A DNA stretch of 64,000 nucleotides, taken from positions 227,084-291,083 of the forward strand of contig JACRDF010000048.1 in assembly GCA_016212925.1 (NCBI GenBank). Reading direction: 5' to 3'. Below are positions 43,003 through 52,690 of the stretch, one piece after another. Within the stretch, counting starts at the first letter, position 1. Each line of letters starts with the position of its first letter. The position numbers and the translations under genes are program-made. Under the pieces are notes generated by a model. The model worked only from the letters and a program-made list of their open reading frames with translations. It made no database searches and had not been told where the DNA came from. This DNA comes from Desulfomonile tiedjei (GTDB taxonomy: Bacteria; Desulfobacterota; Desulfomonilia; Desulfomonilales; Desulfomonilaceae).

Positions 43003-44264
43003 AAAGATTTTTAATAATATCGCTAGGTTGTTTGTTCGTGCTTTCAGTGTCAGCCTCGGAGATAATGGCTCGCGGGGGATTTCGTGGTGGTGGTGGCGGC
43101 GGCGGATTTCGAGGGGGAGGCGCGGCTTACGGTGGGTTCCACGGCGGGGGAGCAGCTGTCAGGACCCCGTCCATGAGTCGGTCGTCATTTGACCGCGTTT
43201 CGACTTATCAACCAAGCAGGCCTGTAAGCCGGCAGGCAACGCCCAAGCAGCAGATCGCCACGCGACCCGCAACAAGGCCGGAAGTGGGCACAAGGCCCGG
43301 GGGAGGCCTTCCGGGAGACCGAATGAGCAGGCCCACGCAGGGGCAGGTTCAGCAGTTTCTCCATTTGCCGCCCGGTAAAGGTTCCGATTTGGCCAAATTG
43401 GGGGGCGCCGCGGCTGCAGGAGCCCTGGGTGCTGAGGGAGCACGGAGACTTCTTGAAGGACAAAGACCCGGTGGCTTGGATAGACCTGCGGGCGAACGTC
43501 CCGGCGCGGGTATCCGACCCGGCGAGCCGGGCAGACCGTCCACCCTTCCGGAAAGGCATGTTAGTAACCAGATTCGAGACAACTTGCAGCACAAGTACGA
43601 CCACGCATTCACTCCCCAGTGGTGGAAGGATCATCCAAATGCCGCCCGAGCCCATTGGGATAATCACCATCATCCCTGGAATCACTGGTGGCGCGCGGCA
43701 ACCTGGGGCGCTATAGCCGGTTGGACTGCCGGAGCCGCTGCGTCTTACGGTGATCCCATCTATTACGACTATGGAGAAAACGTCTATTACGATGGCGACG
43801 ACGTTTATGTTTCCGGTAGCCAAGTGGCCACAGCACAACAATATTATCAGCAGGCCAGCGACATAGCGACTGCAGCCCCGGAACCCACAAGTACTCCGGA
43901 AGACGACTGGCTCCCTCTTGGGGTTTTTGCCTTGAGTCAAGGCAATGCAGCGGATTCAAACACGGTGCTTCAGCTTTCTGTGAACAAGCAAGGTGCAATT
44001 TCCGGGACGTACTACAATACAACCACTGATACGGCTCGTCCTATCAAAGGCATGGTCGACAAGAAGTCTCAGCGGGCCGCATGGACGTTTGCCGACGGCA
44101 AGAACACAGATATCATCATGGAAACAGGGATCTACAATCTGACGCAGGACCAGACGGAGGCATTAGTTCACTTCGGCAAAGACAAGACGCAGCAGTGGCT
44201 CATGGTTCGGCTTCATCAGCCGGAGGACAAGCAGCAAGCGGACAAGAAGGCCCAGGGTTCGTGA
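42999..44264 (+). CDS. Glycine/histidine/tryptophan-rich envelope protein
   Basis: 421 residues with a signal peptide (F-L-I-I-S-L-G-C-L-F-V-L-S-V-S-A). Then a Gly-rich tract (about 25-55; repeated R-G-G-G, F-H-G-G-G), an Arg/Pro-rich disordered region (about 60-185), a short H-H-H-P-W-N-H-W-W-R-A segment before a glycine/alanine-rich hydrophobic stretch, a Tyr/Asp-rich segment (Y-Y-D-Y-G-E-N-V-Y-Y-D-G-D-D), and a folded C-terminal domain of about 110 residues. This composition is known from large cell-surface proteins of Planctomycetes and Deltaproteobacteria. It shares the ATGA overlap with the upstream gene, so the two are co-translated. Function unknown. Confidence 0.8.
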   Translation: MKRFLIISLGCLFVLSVSASEIMARGGFRGGGGGGGFRGGGAAYGGFHGGGAAVRTPSMSRSSFDRVSTYQPSRPVSRQATPKQQIATRPATRPEVGTRPGGGLPGDRMSRPTQGQVQQFLHLPPGKGSDLAKLGGAAAAGALGAEGARRLLEGQRPGGLDRPAGERPGAGIRPGEPGRPSTLPERHVSNQIRDNLQHKYDHAFTPQWWKDHPNAARAHWDNHHHPWNHWWRAATWGAIAGWTAGAAASYGDPIYYDYGENVYYDGDDVYVSGSQVATAQQYYQQASDIATAAPEPTSTPEDDWLPLGVFALSQGNAADSNTVLQLSVNKQGAISGTYYNTTTDTARPIKGMVDKKSQRAAWTFADGKNTDIIMETGIYNLTQDQTEALVHFGKDKTQQWLMVRLHQPEDKQQADKKAQGS

Positions 44265-44351
44265 TATTGATTTGCAGTGAAACTTGGAACATCGCAGCGA
44301 AGAAGCCCTGACCTCCTCGGGCAGGGCTGCACCGCGCCAAGATAATGCCTA

Positions 44352-44912
44352 TTACTTCGCGCCTCGCTCTTTTAACAATTTGGCGACTTCTTCGTGTTTG
44401 TATAGCGTGGCTTCGCTTAAGGCCGTTTTGCCTGCCTTGTCCTTGGCGTTGACGTCCGCGCCCTTTTGGAGGAGGAGATCCACCACCTGGATGTGCCCTT
44501 GGTGGGCTGCCGCCATTAATGCCGTGGTTTCAGTTTCTTTGTCCCTGGCATTGACATCCGCGCCCCTGTCCAACAGCAACTTGACCACTCCGACTTGACC
44601 GTTTCGTGCGGCCAATATCAAAGGAATCGGGGCCTTAATCAGGGCCTCTTTGGCCTCAGGCCTTTCCGATGCTTGGGGTGCCACTGTTTTGAACTTCTCC
44701 AGCAATGCGCCCGATCCGATCTCCTTGGGAAGCCCTATGGGCTTGCGAGCCTCGGGTTTGGACTCCGCAGCCGGTTTGGCCTTTGGGGTTTCGATCGCGG
44801 ATTTCGTATAATCGTAAATATCTTTAGCAAACAGCGCTCCAAGTGGCACAAGAATCCAGAGAAGAGCTTTCAGGCCCCAATCTCGCCATGTTTGCGGTTT
44901 TTCTACGATCAT
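44352..44912 (-). CDS. Membrane-anchored ankyrin-repeat protein
   Basis: About 186 residues: one N-terminal transmembrane helix (A-L-L-W-I-L-V-P-L-G-A-L-F-A), a Lys/Pro/Ala-rich linker, and three ankyrin repeats (I-P-L-I-L-A-A-R-N-G-Q, T-A-L-M-A-A-A-H-Q-G-H, T-A-L-S-E-A) with D-R-G-A-D-V-N-A turns. The upstream open frame to 45134 overlaps the putA leader and has no ribosome binding site; ATG 44912 is the start giving a sensible anchor, though its GGGA site is weak. It is divergent from putA. A protein-tethering role at the membrane is inferred. Confidence 0.82.
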   Translation of the reverse strand: MIVEKPQTWRDWGLKALLWILVPLGALFAKDIYDYTKSAIETPKAKPAAESKPEARKPIGLPKEIGSGALLEKFKTVAPQASERPEAKEALIKAPIPLILAARNGQVGVVKLLLDRGADVNARDKETETTALMAAAHQGHIQVVDLLLQKGADVNAKDKAGKTALSEATLYKHEEVAKLLKERGAK

Positions 44913-45152
44913 GGACTGTTTCCCGGCAGATATTCCCGTCTTCTTACGCTCGGGAAGAGATTGCATTCTTCGCGTCAGCGGTCTAACTATAAACCAATTA
45001 GCCCGAAGACCCGGCCGTGTCAAGGCTGGGCCGCGGGAGGTCGTGTTTATTGGTTTGGAGAGATGCTGAGGGAACCTAATTGCAGGAAGGCCTTTCCGGA
45101 ACATTCCCTTTATAGCCGCGAGATTGCTCGACAAGGCAATGAGGTGCGATTC

Positions 45153-48092
45153 ATGGTTCGAGACTTGGAAGACTCGGTGAGAAAGATAGGACGCGAAATT
45201 TACTCACTGATGACCCAGGAAGTCCCCTCCATCTTCGATCGGAAGACATGGAACGGACGGCTGATGGAATGGGCCATGAAAGATGAGGACGTAAGGGTCC
45301 AGTTATTCAGATTTGTGGACGTTCTGCCTTGTCTCAAGTCCGACGCCCTGGTGGTGAGAATGCTCAACGAATATTTCGAGGGCGTAAAAGACAATCCACT
45401 GCTCCAAGGACTTGGGCGTGTTTCAACCATGCTCCCGCGCATTTCCGCAAAGGTCGCCCGAAGGAGTGTAGAGTCCCTGGCTGCTCAGTTCATTGCCGGA
45501 CGAGACCATACGGATACCCTCAAATCGGTTCTGCGTCTCAGGGACCAGGGGATTGGATTTACCATCGACTTGTTGGGTGAAGAGGTTTTGAGTGAAAAAG
45601 AAGCGGCCGTATATGTGGAGAGGTACTTGAACTTGCTCAATTCTCTCAGCCCGGAAGTGCTGAACTGGCCGGAAATTCACACGCTTGACGCGGACCAACA
45701 CGGGCCATTGCCTAGAATAGACATTTCTCTGAAGGTGTCCTCCTTCTATTCTCAACTGGACCCAACGGACTGGGAAGTGTCCATACAGCGCGCAAAGGCC
45801 GGACTGGCCCCTGTAATCAAACGAGCTGTGGAATTGGGCGCAGCAGTCACGATTGATATGGAACAGTATTATTACAAGGATCTGACGATTGCTGTTCTGA
45901 AAAGCTTACTCGAAGAACACAGCGGTCTATCCTTCGGCGGAATAGCCCTCCAAGCGTACCTGCCCGAAACGAAATCGGATCTTTTGGGAATAATAGAATG
46001 GGCGAAACTGAACAACAGACGAGTGACTGTCCGGCTAGTGAAAGGGGCCTACTGGGACTATGAGACGGTGATAAACCGCCAGAAAGGATGGCCGGTTCCG
46101 GTTTTCCTCCAAAAGGAGAAGACGGATCGGAACTTCGAAGATCTGACGCGTATTCTGTTAGAAAATCCCCAATATGTTCGGCCTGCTATCGCCACCCACA
46201 ACATAAGGAGCATCAGTCAGGCCATAGCAGTAGCGAATTCTCTCGGCCTGCCGAAAGAGGCTCTAGAGTTCCAGGTGATCTACGGTATGGCGGAACCGAT
46301 CCGTTCCGCCCTGCAAAAGATGAATTACAGAGTGAGGGCTTACACCCCGGTGGGAGCACTCATCCCGGGAATGGCATACCTCATCAGGCGGCTACTTGAA
46401 AACACGTCCAACGAGTCTTTCTTAAGAAAATCCTTCTCTGAAAAGCTGCCGTTTGACGAATTGATAAAGGCCCCCCAACCGCCGGAGGAACCGGCGTCAG
46501 ATGAAGTCCCCGACCGTGATTTCGCTAACGAACCGGCCACGGACTTTTCCCGCAGCCAAAATCCGCAGCGCATGAAAGAAGCGCTCCAAAAGGTCAAGAA
46601 GGGATTCAACAAGACTTACCCGCTCCTCATAGGCCATGACGAAGTCTGGAAAGACAAATACAGCCTGTCGTTGAATCCCGCAGCGCCTGTTGAAGTCGTT
46701 GGCAAGGTAGGTGTCGCGACAAAGGACGACGCGGAAAAGGCGGTCCACGAGGCGACGCGAGCTTGGAGAGAGTGGAGCAAGACCCCAGCAGAAGGCCGGG
46801 CCGCGTACCTTTTTAAAGCAGCGGAAGAAATGAGAATGCAGCGCTTTGAACTCATGGCCCTGGAGGTTTACGAGGTAGGCAAGACATGGGCGGATGCCGA
46901 CGGCGATGTAGCTGAGGCAATAGACTATCTCGAATACTATGCACGGGGGATGATAAAGCTCGGACAGCCAAAGATCCTGGGGAATTATCCCGGTGAGGCT
47001 AACGAATACCTTTATGAGCCGCGAGGCATAGGCGTGGTCATATCTCCCTGGAACTTCCCCTTGGCCATACCTACCGGCATGGTGTCTGCGGGTCTTGTAG
47101 CAGGGAACTGTGTTATCTTTAAACCCTCCGGACTCTCGCCGATCCTCGGGTGGAAGCTTGTCGAAATCTTCAGAGGAGTAGGACTGCCGGCTGGTGTTCT
47201 GCATTTTGTTCCAGGCCCCGGAGCAGCGGTTGGGGAATATCTGGTTGCCCACCCTGGAGTGGACTTCATCGCGTTTACAGGCTCCAAAGAAGTGGGGTTG
47301 AATATTGTGAAGCTCGCAGGCGAGACCCATCTCGGGCAGCGGAGCGTGAAGCGAGTGATCGCTGAAATGGGCGGCAAGAACGCCATCATAATAGACGACA
47401 CGGCGGACCCGGATGAGGCGGTGAAAGGGGTCCTTGAGTCGGCGCTGAGTTTTCAGGGCCAGAAGTGTTCGGCATGCTCCAGGGCCATAGTGGTGGGAGA
47501 CCTGTACGAAGAGTTTTGCGACAGGCTCAAGGAAGCTATGGTGAGCATAATGATCGGGCCGCCCGAAGATCCGCAGACCTACATGGGCCCTGTAGTGGAC
47601 GAAGCAGCCAAGCGAAAAATCCTGCGCTACATAGAGCTGGGGGAAACCGAAGGTAGACCGCTTCTCAAGAGAAAGGCGCCGGAGGAAGGATGCTTCGTGG
47701 GTCCGGCGATTTTCACGGATGTGAGTCCCAACGCGAAGATTGCACAAGAAGAGATATTCGGACCTGTGTTGATTGTTTTCAAGGCCCCGAACATAGAGAG
47801 GGCCATAGAAATTGCCAACAGCACCCCATATGCGTTGACAGGGGGCATATTCTCGAGAAGTCCCGGCAATATTCGGAAAGCCAAGGCCGAGTTCATGGTC
47901 GGCAATCTCTACATAAACAGAAAGATTACCGGAGCCTTAGTAGGGCGACAGCCTTTCGGGGGATTCGGGATGTCCGGGGTCAGTTCCAAGGCCGGCGGTC
48001 CTGACTACCTGCTCCAATTTACAAATATCAGGAGCATCAGCGAGAACACCTTGAGGAGAGGATTCGCACCAAAGGCGCCGGAAGCATCATGA
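45153..48092 (+). CDS. putA: Bifunctional proline dehydrogenase / P5C dehydrogenase
   Basis: Converts proline to glutamate in two steps. About 979 residues from ATG 45153 (GAGGTG upstream); the frame is open much earlier but that part has no protein character. N-terminal half: FAD-dependent proline dehydrogenase barrel (D-L-L-G-E-E-V, L-K-V-S-S-F-Y-S, R-L-V-K-G-A-Y-W-D-Y-E, G-M-A-E-P). C-terminal half: aldehyde dehydrogenase (P-W-N-F-P-L-A-I-P, F-T-G-S-K-E-V-G, E-M-G-G-K-N-A, catalytic Cys in G-Q-K-C-S-A at about 772). There is no N-terminal ribbon-helix-helix domain, so this PutA should not regulate its own gene. It overlaps the next gene by ATGA. Confidence 0.95.
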   Translation: MVRDLEDSVRKIGREIYSLMTQEVPSIFDRKTWNGRLMEWAMKDEDVRVQLFRFVDVLPCLKSDALVVRMLNEYFEGVKDNPLLQGLGRVSTMLPRISAKVARRSVESLAAQFIAGRDHTDTLKSVLRLRDQGIGFTIDLLGEEVLSEKEAAVYVERYLNLLNSLSPEVLNWPEIHTLDADQHGPLPRIDISLKVSSFYSQLDPTDWEVSIQRAKAGLAPVIKRAVELGAAVTIDMEQYYYKDLTIAVLKSLLEEHSGLSFGGIALQAYLPETKSDLLGIIEWAKLNNRRVTVRLVKGAYWDYETVINRQKGWPVPVFLQKEKTDRNFEDLTRILLENPQYVRPAIATHNIRSISQAIAVANSLGLPKEALEFQVIYGMAEPIRSALQKMNYRVRAYTPVGALIPGMAYLIRRLLENTSNESFLRKSFSEKLPFDELIKAPQPPEEPASDEVPDRDFANEPATDFSRSQNPQRMKEALQKVKKGFNKTYPLLIGHDEVWKDKYSLSLNPAAPVEVVGKVGVATKDDAEKAVHEATRAWREWSKTPAEGRAAYLFKAAEEMRMQRFELMALEVYEVGKTWADADGDVAEAIDYLEYYARGMIKLGQPKILGNYPGEANEYLYEPRGIGVVISPWNFPLAIPTGMVSAGLVAGNCVIFKPSGLSPILGWKLVEIFRGVGLPAGVLHFVPGPGAAVGEYLVAHPGVDFIAFTGSKEVGLNIVKLAGETHLGQRSVKRVIAEMGGKNAIIIDDTADPDEAVKGVLESALSFQGQKCSACSRAIVVGDLYEEFCDRLKEAMVSIMIGPPEDPQTYMGPVVDEAAKRKILRYIELGETEGRPLLKRKAPEEGCFVGPAIFTDVSPNAKIAQEEIFGPVLIVFKAPNIERAIEIANSTPYALTGGIFSRSPGNIRKAKAEFMVGNLYINRKITGALVGRQPFGGFGMSGVSSKAGGPDYLLQFTNIRSISENTLRRGFAPKAPEAS

Positions 48093-50287
48093 CTGTTACG
48101 GGAGAGCATGAACAGCCGTCTGACAAACGCGGGCGACGGGTGAATTCGTCGTCCTCAACCATCAATGATGTTGGCCGGTTCTCCAAATTGATCGGTTTGG
48201 CCTTGGCAGCGGTGGCTTTTATCTGGCCGCTGGTGTATTTCTATCGACTGCTGATTCCCGGCCGTTCTTTTTCCCTCACTATCGGAAATGATTTCTATTG
48301 GTTTTACAAATATAAAGCGTATCTGCTCGATCTTCTGGTAGACGGGCGCTTTCCGCTCTGGTCCCCGTCCGAAGGAGGAGGCTTCCCTTTTTTTTCCAGT
48401 CCGTTCGCTCAGGCTTTGTACCCTTTCAATCTGCCGTTGTTTCTTTTCTCAAACGCTGCCGGGGGGTATTCAGTTTTCGACCACCAGGCCTTCACCGTGC
48501 TGGCCATGTCGTTCTATGCGCTGGGGCTGTACCTGTGGCTATCACGATTGGTGTCCAACAAGCGGTCCGTGATCTTTGCTGTTCTGGTGGTCGGCGTGAG
48601 CTTCAAGTTGGCCGAGCTTGTTCGGTTCCCTCATGCCGCGCATGCAGCCGCATGGATGCCGTGGCTGCTTTACGGAACCACTTTGGCCGCGGAAGACGGG
48701 AAAAGACTCGCTGCTTCCCTGGTCCTTTTCGTCAGCAGCTTGCTGATGTTGACCGCTGGGTACCCGTATTACGCGTACTACTGCCTGTTTCTTGTCGTTC
48801 CTTACGCTGCTTTTCTCTTTTTCCCCACCACCGGACGCTTGATTCGTCTCGAACGCCCGGGGCCGATAGTTGATCGACGGGGTTACTTGGGCACTATCGC
48901 GGTCCCTGTTGTAGCGGCTACCGCGCTTTGTTCGCCGTACCTTTATAAGATGGTCGACCTTATGCGTCAGACCACAGGCCGCGGCGGCATGAACTATGAC
49001 TATTCCACTTCGTATCCGTTTCATTTTGCCGACACCATAGGATCGCTTATCTTCCCACCCTTGGCGTCGACCGAAGGGTGGTACTATTTCAGCATATTGG
49101 GCCTGCTTCTTATTGTTCTGTTCGTGGCAACGAGCTTCCTGATCAAGCAAACGTCAAGCCTCACCAAGTGGTTTGTCTTTCTTATGCTAGGTTGGGCTGC
49201 CGTCATTTCATACATTTCCTATGGCAGGGATTCTTATCTTTTCGACTTGCTCTGGAGCTATTTGCCGGGGTTCTCACAATTGCGAGCCTGGGGAAGGCTG
49301 AATATAACTCTGTTGCCGATAATCGCGCTTCTGTTGGCCAGGTCTTACGGCAACCTTGAGGAACTACTGGGTCGGTCGAAAGGGGCCGACAAAAAACGCT
49401 CGACACTCTCGTGGGCATTGATAGTGGTTGCCGTCTCCGCAGCAACAATCATGGCAGCCCAGGCATGGTTATACGCACACAAGAGTTTCAACTTCTATTG
49501 GGGATACGCTTTTAGCAATTTCCAAGGCCACGAAGCCGTATTTATAATCGCGACTGCTGTTTCGTCCCTGTTGCTTGCCGGGTTGCTGATCCTAGCCATG
49601 CGGCGGCCATTGGGCTGGACTTGGACACGGCTGGCGGTACTTGTGGTATGCCTCGCCGCGGCCACAGCCGACATGCGTTATGTTGGCGCACAGCAATGGA
49701 CTTATCCGGCTCCGCAAGAGTACGGAGCAAGGAAACGGCTAGGCATTTCCCAGGCCATAGGCCAGTCAATGTGGGCCGCTCGACATAATTTGCTGGACAC
49801 AATTTCGCTGGACCGGCATTTCAACGCGGGGTACATGTGGGACTGGCACTACGATCGGTACACGTCTTTCCACGCTCGAGTCTTCTGGCCATATGATTTC
49901 TCGAAAATCGTCGGCCAGGAGGGGGAACTGCTGGGGATGCGTCGCCTACTGGGCATGGTCGATGGAACCAGAGTGTTCGTGTCAACCCGACTTGACCACA
50001 ACACGGTCGGGGAGTTTTTTGAAGACTCGGACTGGACGGTTCGTCTGGTTAGCCCGCAGGTAACCGTGCAGGCCTATGACGGTGAGCGGCTGGAGCTTCA
50101 GGTTTCAACGAGTGGGTCGGTCTTCTTGAGCTTCATCGATAACTGGGACCCGGATTGGGTGGCCTTGGTCAATGGCCGGCCGGTCGAGATAGAGAAGCTT
50201 TTCGGCACTTTCAAGTCGGTTCGACTGACTGCCGGCACGAGCCAGGTTGAGTTCCTATACCGGCCGTTCTCGCTGAAGAAGCGGTGA
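48089..50287 (+). CDS. Large polytopic membrane protein, YfhO-like
   Basis: 732 residues with about a dozen hydrophobic segments and a C-terminal soluble domain. The first loop (G-N-D-F-Y-W-F-Y-K-Y-K, F-P-L-W-S-P-S-E-G-G-G-F-P) and the C-terminal strand-rich end (F-L-S-F-I-D-N-W-D-P-D-W-V-A-L-V-N-G) resemble YfhO-family membrane proteins, which are related to GT-C glycosyltransferases that use lipid-linked sugars. Substrate unknown. The start codon overlaps the putA stop and the stop overlaps the next start by 4 bp, so three genes are coupled. Confidence 0.8.
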   Translation: MTVTGEHEQPSDKRGRRVNSSSSTINDVGRFSKLIGLALAAVAFIWPLVYFYRLLIPGRSFSLTIGNDFYWFYKYKAYLLDLLVDGRFPLWSPSEGGGFPFFSSPFAQALYPFNLPLFLFSNAAGGYSVFDHQAFTVLAMSFYALGLYLWLSRLVSNKRSVIFAVLVVGVSFKLAELVRFPHAAHAAAWMPWLLYGTTLAAEDGKRLAASLVLFVSSLLMLTAGYPYYAYYCLFLVVPYAAFLFFPTTGRLIRLERPGPIVDRRGYLGTIAVPVVAATALCSPYLYKMVDLMRQTTGRGGMNYDYSTSYPFHFADTIGSLIFPPLASTEGWYYFSILGLLLIVLFVATSFLIKQTSSLTKWFVFLMLGWAAVISYISYGRDSYLFDLLWSYLPGFSQLRAWGRLNITLLPIIALLLARSYGNLEELLGRSKGADKKRSTLSWALIVVAVSAATIMAAQAWLYAHKSFNFYWGYAFSNFQGHEAVFIIATAVSSLLLAGLLILAMRRPLGWTWTRLAVLVVCLAAATADMRYVGAQQWTYPAPQEYGARKRLGISQAIGQSMWAARHNLLDTISLDRHFNAGYMWDWHYDRYTSFHARVFWPYDFSKIVGQEGELLGMRRLLGMVDGTRVFVSTRLDHNTVGEFFEDSDWTVRLVSPQVTVQAYDGERLELQVSTSGSVFLSFIDNWDPDWVALVNGRPVEIEKLFGTFKSVRLTAGTSQVEFLYRPFSLKKR

Positions 50288-52566
50288 CACGGTTTTCGGA
50301 CGCGGAAAGCCTTTTTCCGTCGGGTTGGTATTACGGAGACGACAGGATTCCAATGCAAGAAGAAGATGGATTGCGTCAAACCTGGAGTTACGCCAAGCTG
50401 ACTGCAAGCGTCTTTTGCGCACTACTTGCACTTGCTTTGGCCGCTTTTTTTTGGATTTGGAGACTCGGGTTCCCGAATTATTCGATTTTGCCCCTCGTAA
50501 AGGTCCTGGTCCTCTCCCTGTTCGTTCTGTTTTTTCCCCACTGTTATCGACTACTTCGGAACCCGAAGGGCCCCCAATGGTATGCCAGCGAAGCCGCCAT
50601 GGCATTGTGGGGCCTTCTGATGCTGGCGCTGGGCGGGCTTTTGTCGTCCCGCCTGGGCTTTACCTTGGGGCCGTTGTTTTACTGCCTTGGTGTTTCGGTC
50701 TTTGGCTTGGCCTTCATCAAGTGGCTGAGCGCCGGGGGAGTCGCGAAGTCGTGCCTGTTCCTCCTTTGCGCCTTGGCCGCCGCGGTTCCTATCGCGCTCA
50801 TGAGCTTTTTTCACGTTTATCAGGACCCGTTGGTAGATGAGCTTGTGACCGTCGGGCTCGCACATAGAGACACGCTCATGCACGCGGCCATAACCGGGAT
50901 GATACAGACCTACGGAATCCCCAGCACAGGCCTTGACGGCGTTCCCTATGTGCCTTACCACATGGGCTCGCACTGGATATTGGCTCAACTGTCAGCGCTG
51001 ACAGACTTGCCTGTTCTCCAGATGGTCACTGTGGGCCATCTGGTATTTTTCGTCCCGTTCTTTTTGAACTGCATGTTGATTGCCGTGGTGGATCTGAAAA
51101 GCTGCCTTTCTTTCCGTCCGAACGGGTGGGACCTGAAGAGAGACTTTATTTTTTGGGCCGTACTGACCATAGTCTGCGTAGGCGTTTTCCCAGGCGAAAA
51201 CGGAGTGTTGGCTTCCCAGTCGCAGGTCCCTGCCTTGGCTTTTTCTTTCATTTTCCTGTCACTTTGCCTCTTCCTTGCAGATTGGGTCGCGGGTGATCGC
51301 AGTCCGACCACGCCGGCGATGGTGGTTCTCGCGGTGCTCGCTTTACCCGCTTTGGCCTGCGTCATCGGCTTCTGCAAGGTGTCAATGATCGGCCTGTTGG
51401 GTTTGACGTGTTTCTATTTTGTGGCCAGGCTTCGGCTGTACAAGAACATCGTGGTGATGGCCGGTTTTGGGGTGATGATTGCAGGCCTGGTTGTCACTCT
51501 GAAGTTGACGGTGTTTCCATCGTCCGAGGGACTGAAGTTGGCGCCGCTTTACGCGATGAACTGGTATCCTTACTGGTGGCCTTTTTTTCTCATAACTGCG
51601 TTCACTTGGTCATGGCTTTTCATAGGATTGACTATCTGGAAGAAAAGGCTGGCGTCATTGGCAGGGATCCGGGGAGCGTTGCGCGACAACAAAATTCTTG
51701 ATGCCGAGGCGGTCGTGGTAATGAGTGTCGGCGGCGCGATTCCCGCGTTGCTACTGGGCATCCCGGACGCCAGCGGTCTTTACTTTGTCGACCCCCAAAA
51801 GTGGTTGGCCGCAGCTCTTCTCCTTGCAAATCTGTCATCATTCACAGCCGATTGGTCTTGGACCGAGAAGCCGGCCGGAGGACCAGGCACATGGTTGAAT
51901 CAAGTTCACCCGCAGGGCTTGGTGGTCTGCTTGATAAGTCTGATTCTGATCATCGCTGCATTGCTGAATTTGTGGATCGGGGTGACCCGGACGTTTTTGG
52001 GGGGCCAAACGCGGACCAGAATAGCGCTGCGTTCAGACGGCCAGATCGCCATGGAATTCACCAAATCCTTATCCGGACTGCCGGTCATTGAAATGGCCCG
52101 CAGATTTACGGCTCTTGCGCCTGATATTTTTGGCCCCATAGATCGTTCCTCATGGTCTGCGGCTAATCTGAAAAACAGCAAGGTAATTGCAGCTTTGAAG
52201 CAACTGGCTGCCCTTCCGGCAGACGAGAAACGGCGCTCGCTGCTGTTCATACCCAAAACAAACAGGCTGTACTGGGGGTTGCCTGCGACCGTGTGCAAAG
52301 CTTTGCCGTTTATCGCTCCGGCCATTACCGGCATAGCCATGATTGATGGCTTGCCCGGCAAGGAATGCACTGACACAAGAGGGTACGGTTATGAGATTTA
52401 TGGCCCCCGTGGTGGCCCTCGACATCAGGGTTTGGACACCTCAGCCGAGTTGTGCGCGGCCGTGAGGCAAAAAGGGTTTTGCAGAGTAATAATTTTCGAC
52501 AGCACGGCCAATGAAGAGATTGCCATTAGGACCGTAGCGTGCGATGATTGCACCGATTCGCGCTGA
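50284..52566 (+). CDS. Large polytopic membrane protein, GT-C-like
   Basis: 760 residues with about 13 hydrophobic helices and a C-terminal soluble part (about 600-760). An early loop has an acidic segment (D-P-L-V-D-E-L) followed by H-R-D-T-L-M-H-A and, later, Y-V-P-Y-H-M-G-S-H-W, a layout seen in GT-C membrane glycosyltransferases. It is listed from GTG 50284, which overlaps the upstream stop; ATG 50353 with AGGA upstream is an alternative. No specific family is claimed. Confidence 0.75.
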   Translation: MTRFSDAESLFPSGWYYGDDRIPMQEEDGLRQTWSYAKLTASVFCALLALALAAFFWIWRLGFPNYSILPLVKVLVLSLFVLFFPHCYRLLRNPKGPQWYASEAAMALWGLLMLALGGLLSSRLGFTLGPLFYCLGVSVFGLAFIKWLSAGGVAKSCLFLLCALAAAVPIALMSFFHVYQDPLVDELVTVGLAHRDTLMHAAITGMIQTYGIPSTGLDGVPYVPYHMGSHWILAQLSALTDLPVLQMVTVGHLVFFVPFFLNCMLIAVVDLKSCLSFRPNGWDLKRDFIFWAVLTIVCVGVFPGENGVLASQSQVPALAFSFIFLSLCLFLADWVAGDRSPTTPAMVVLAVLALPALACVIGFCKVSMIGLLGLTCFYFVARLRLYKNIVVMAGFGVMIAGLVVTLKLTVFPSSEGLKLAPLYAMNWYPYWWPFFLITAFTWSWLFIGLTIWKKRLASLAGIRGALRDNKILDAEAVVVMSVGGAIPALLLGIPDASGLYFVDPQKWLAAALLLANLSSFTADWSWTEKPAGGPGTWLNQVHPQGLVVCLISLILIIAALLNLWIGVTRTFLGGQTRTRIALRSDGQIAMEFTKSLSGLPVIEMARRFTALAPDIFGPIDRSSWSAANLKNSKVIAALKQLAALPADEKRRSLLFIPKTNRLYWGLPATVCKALPFIAPAITGIAMIDGLPGKECTDTRGYGYEIYGPRGGPRHQGLDTSAELCAAVRQKGFCRVIIFDSTANEEIAIRTVACDDCTDSR

Positions 52567-52690
52567 AGACGGACCAAAAGATTAACACGCATACGCTTCC
52601 AGGTAGAGAACTCATCCGGGAGGCTTTTTTTGTAAAGTTCGAGGAGACGCCGGCCGCCCCGGAAAACATATCAACAAAAAGGACGCACAA

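Noticed and set aside
44595..45152. N-terminal extension of PutA
   Set aside because: The 186 extra codons overlap the antisense ankyrin gene and have random composition; ATG 45153 has a ribosome binding site.
46497..47747. 416-codon minus-strand open frame
   Set aside because: It is antisense to the aldehyde dehydrogenase half of putA.
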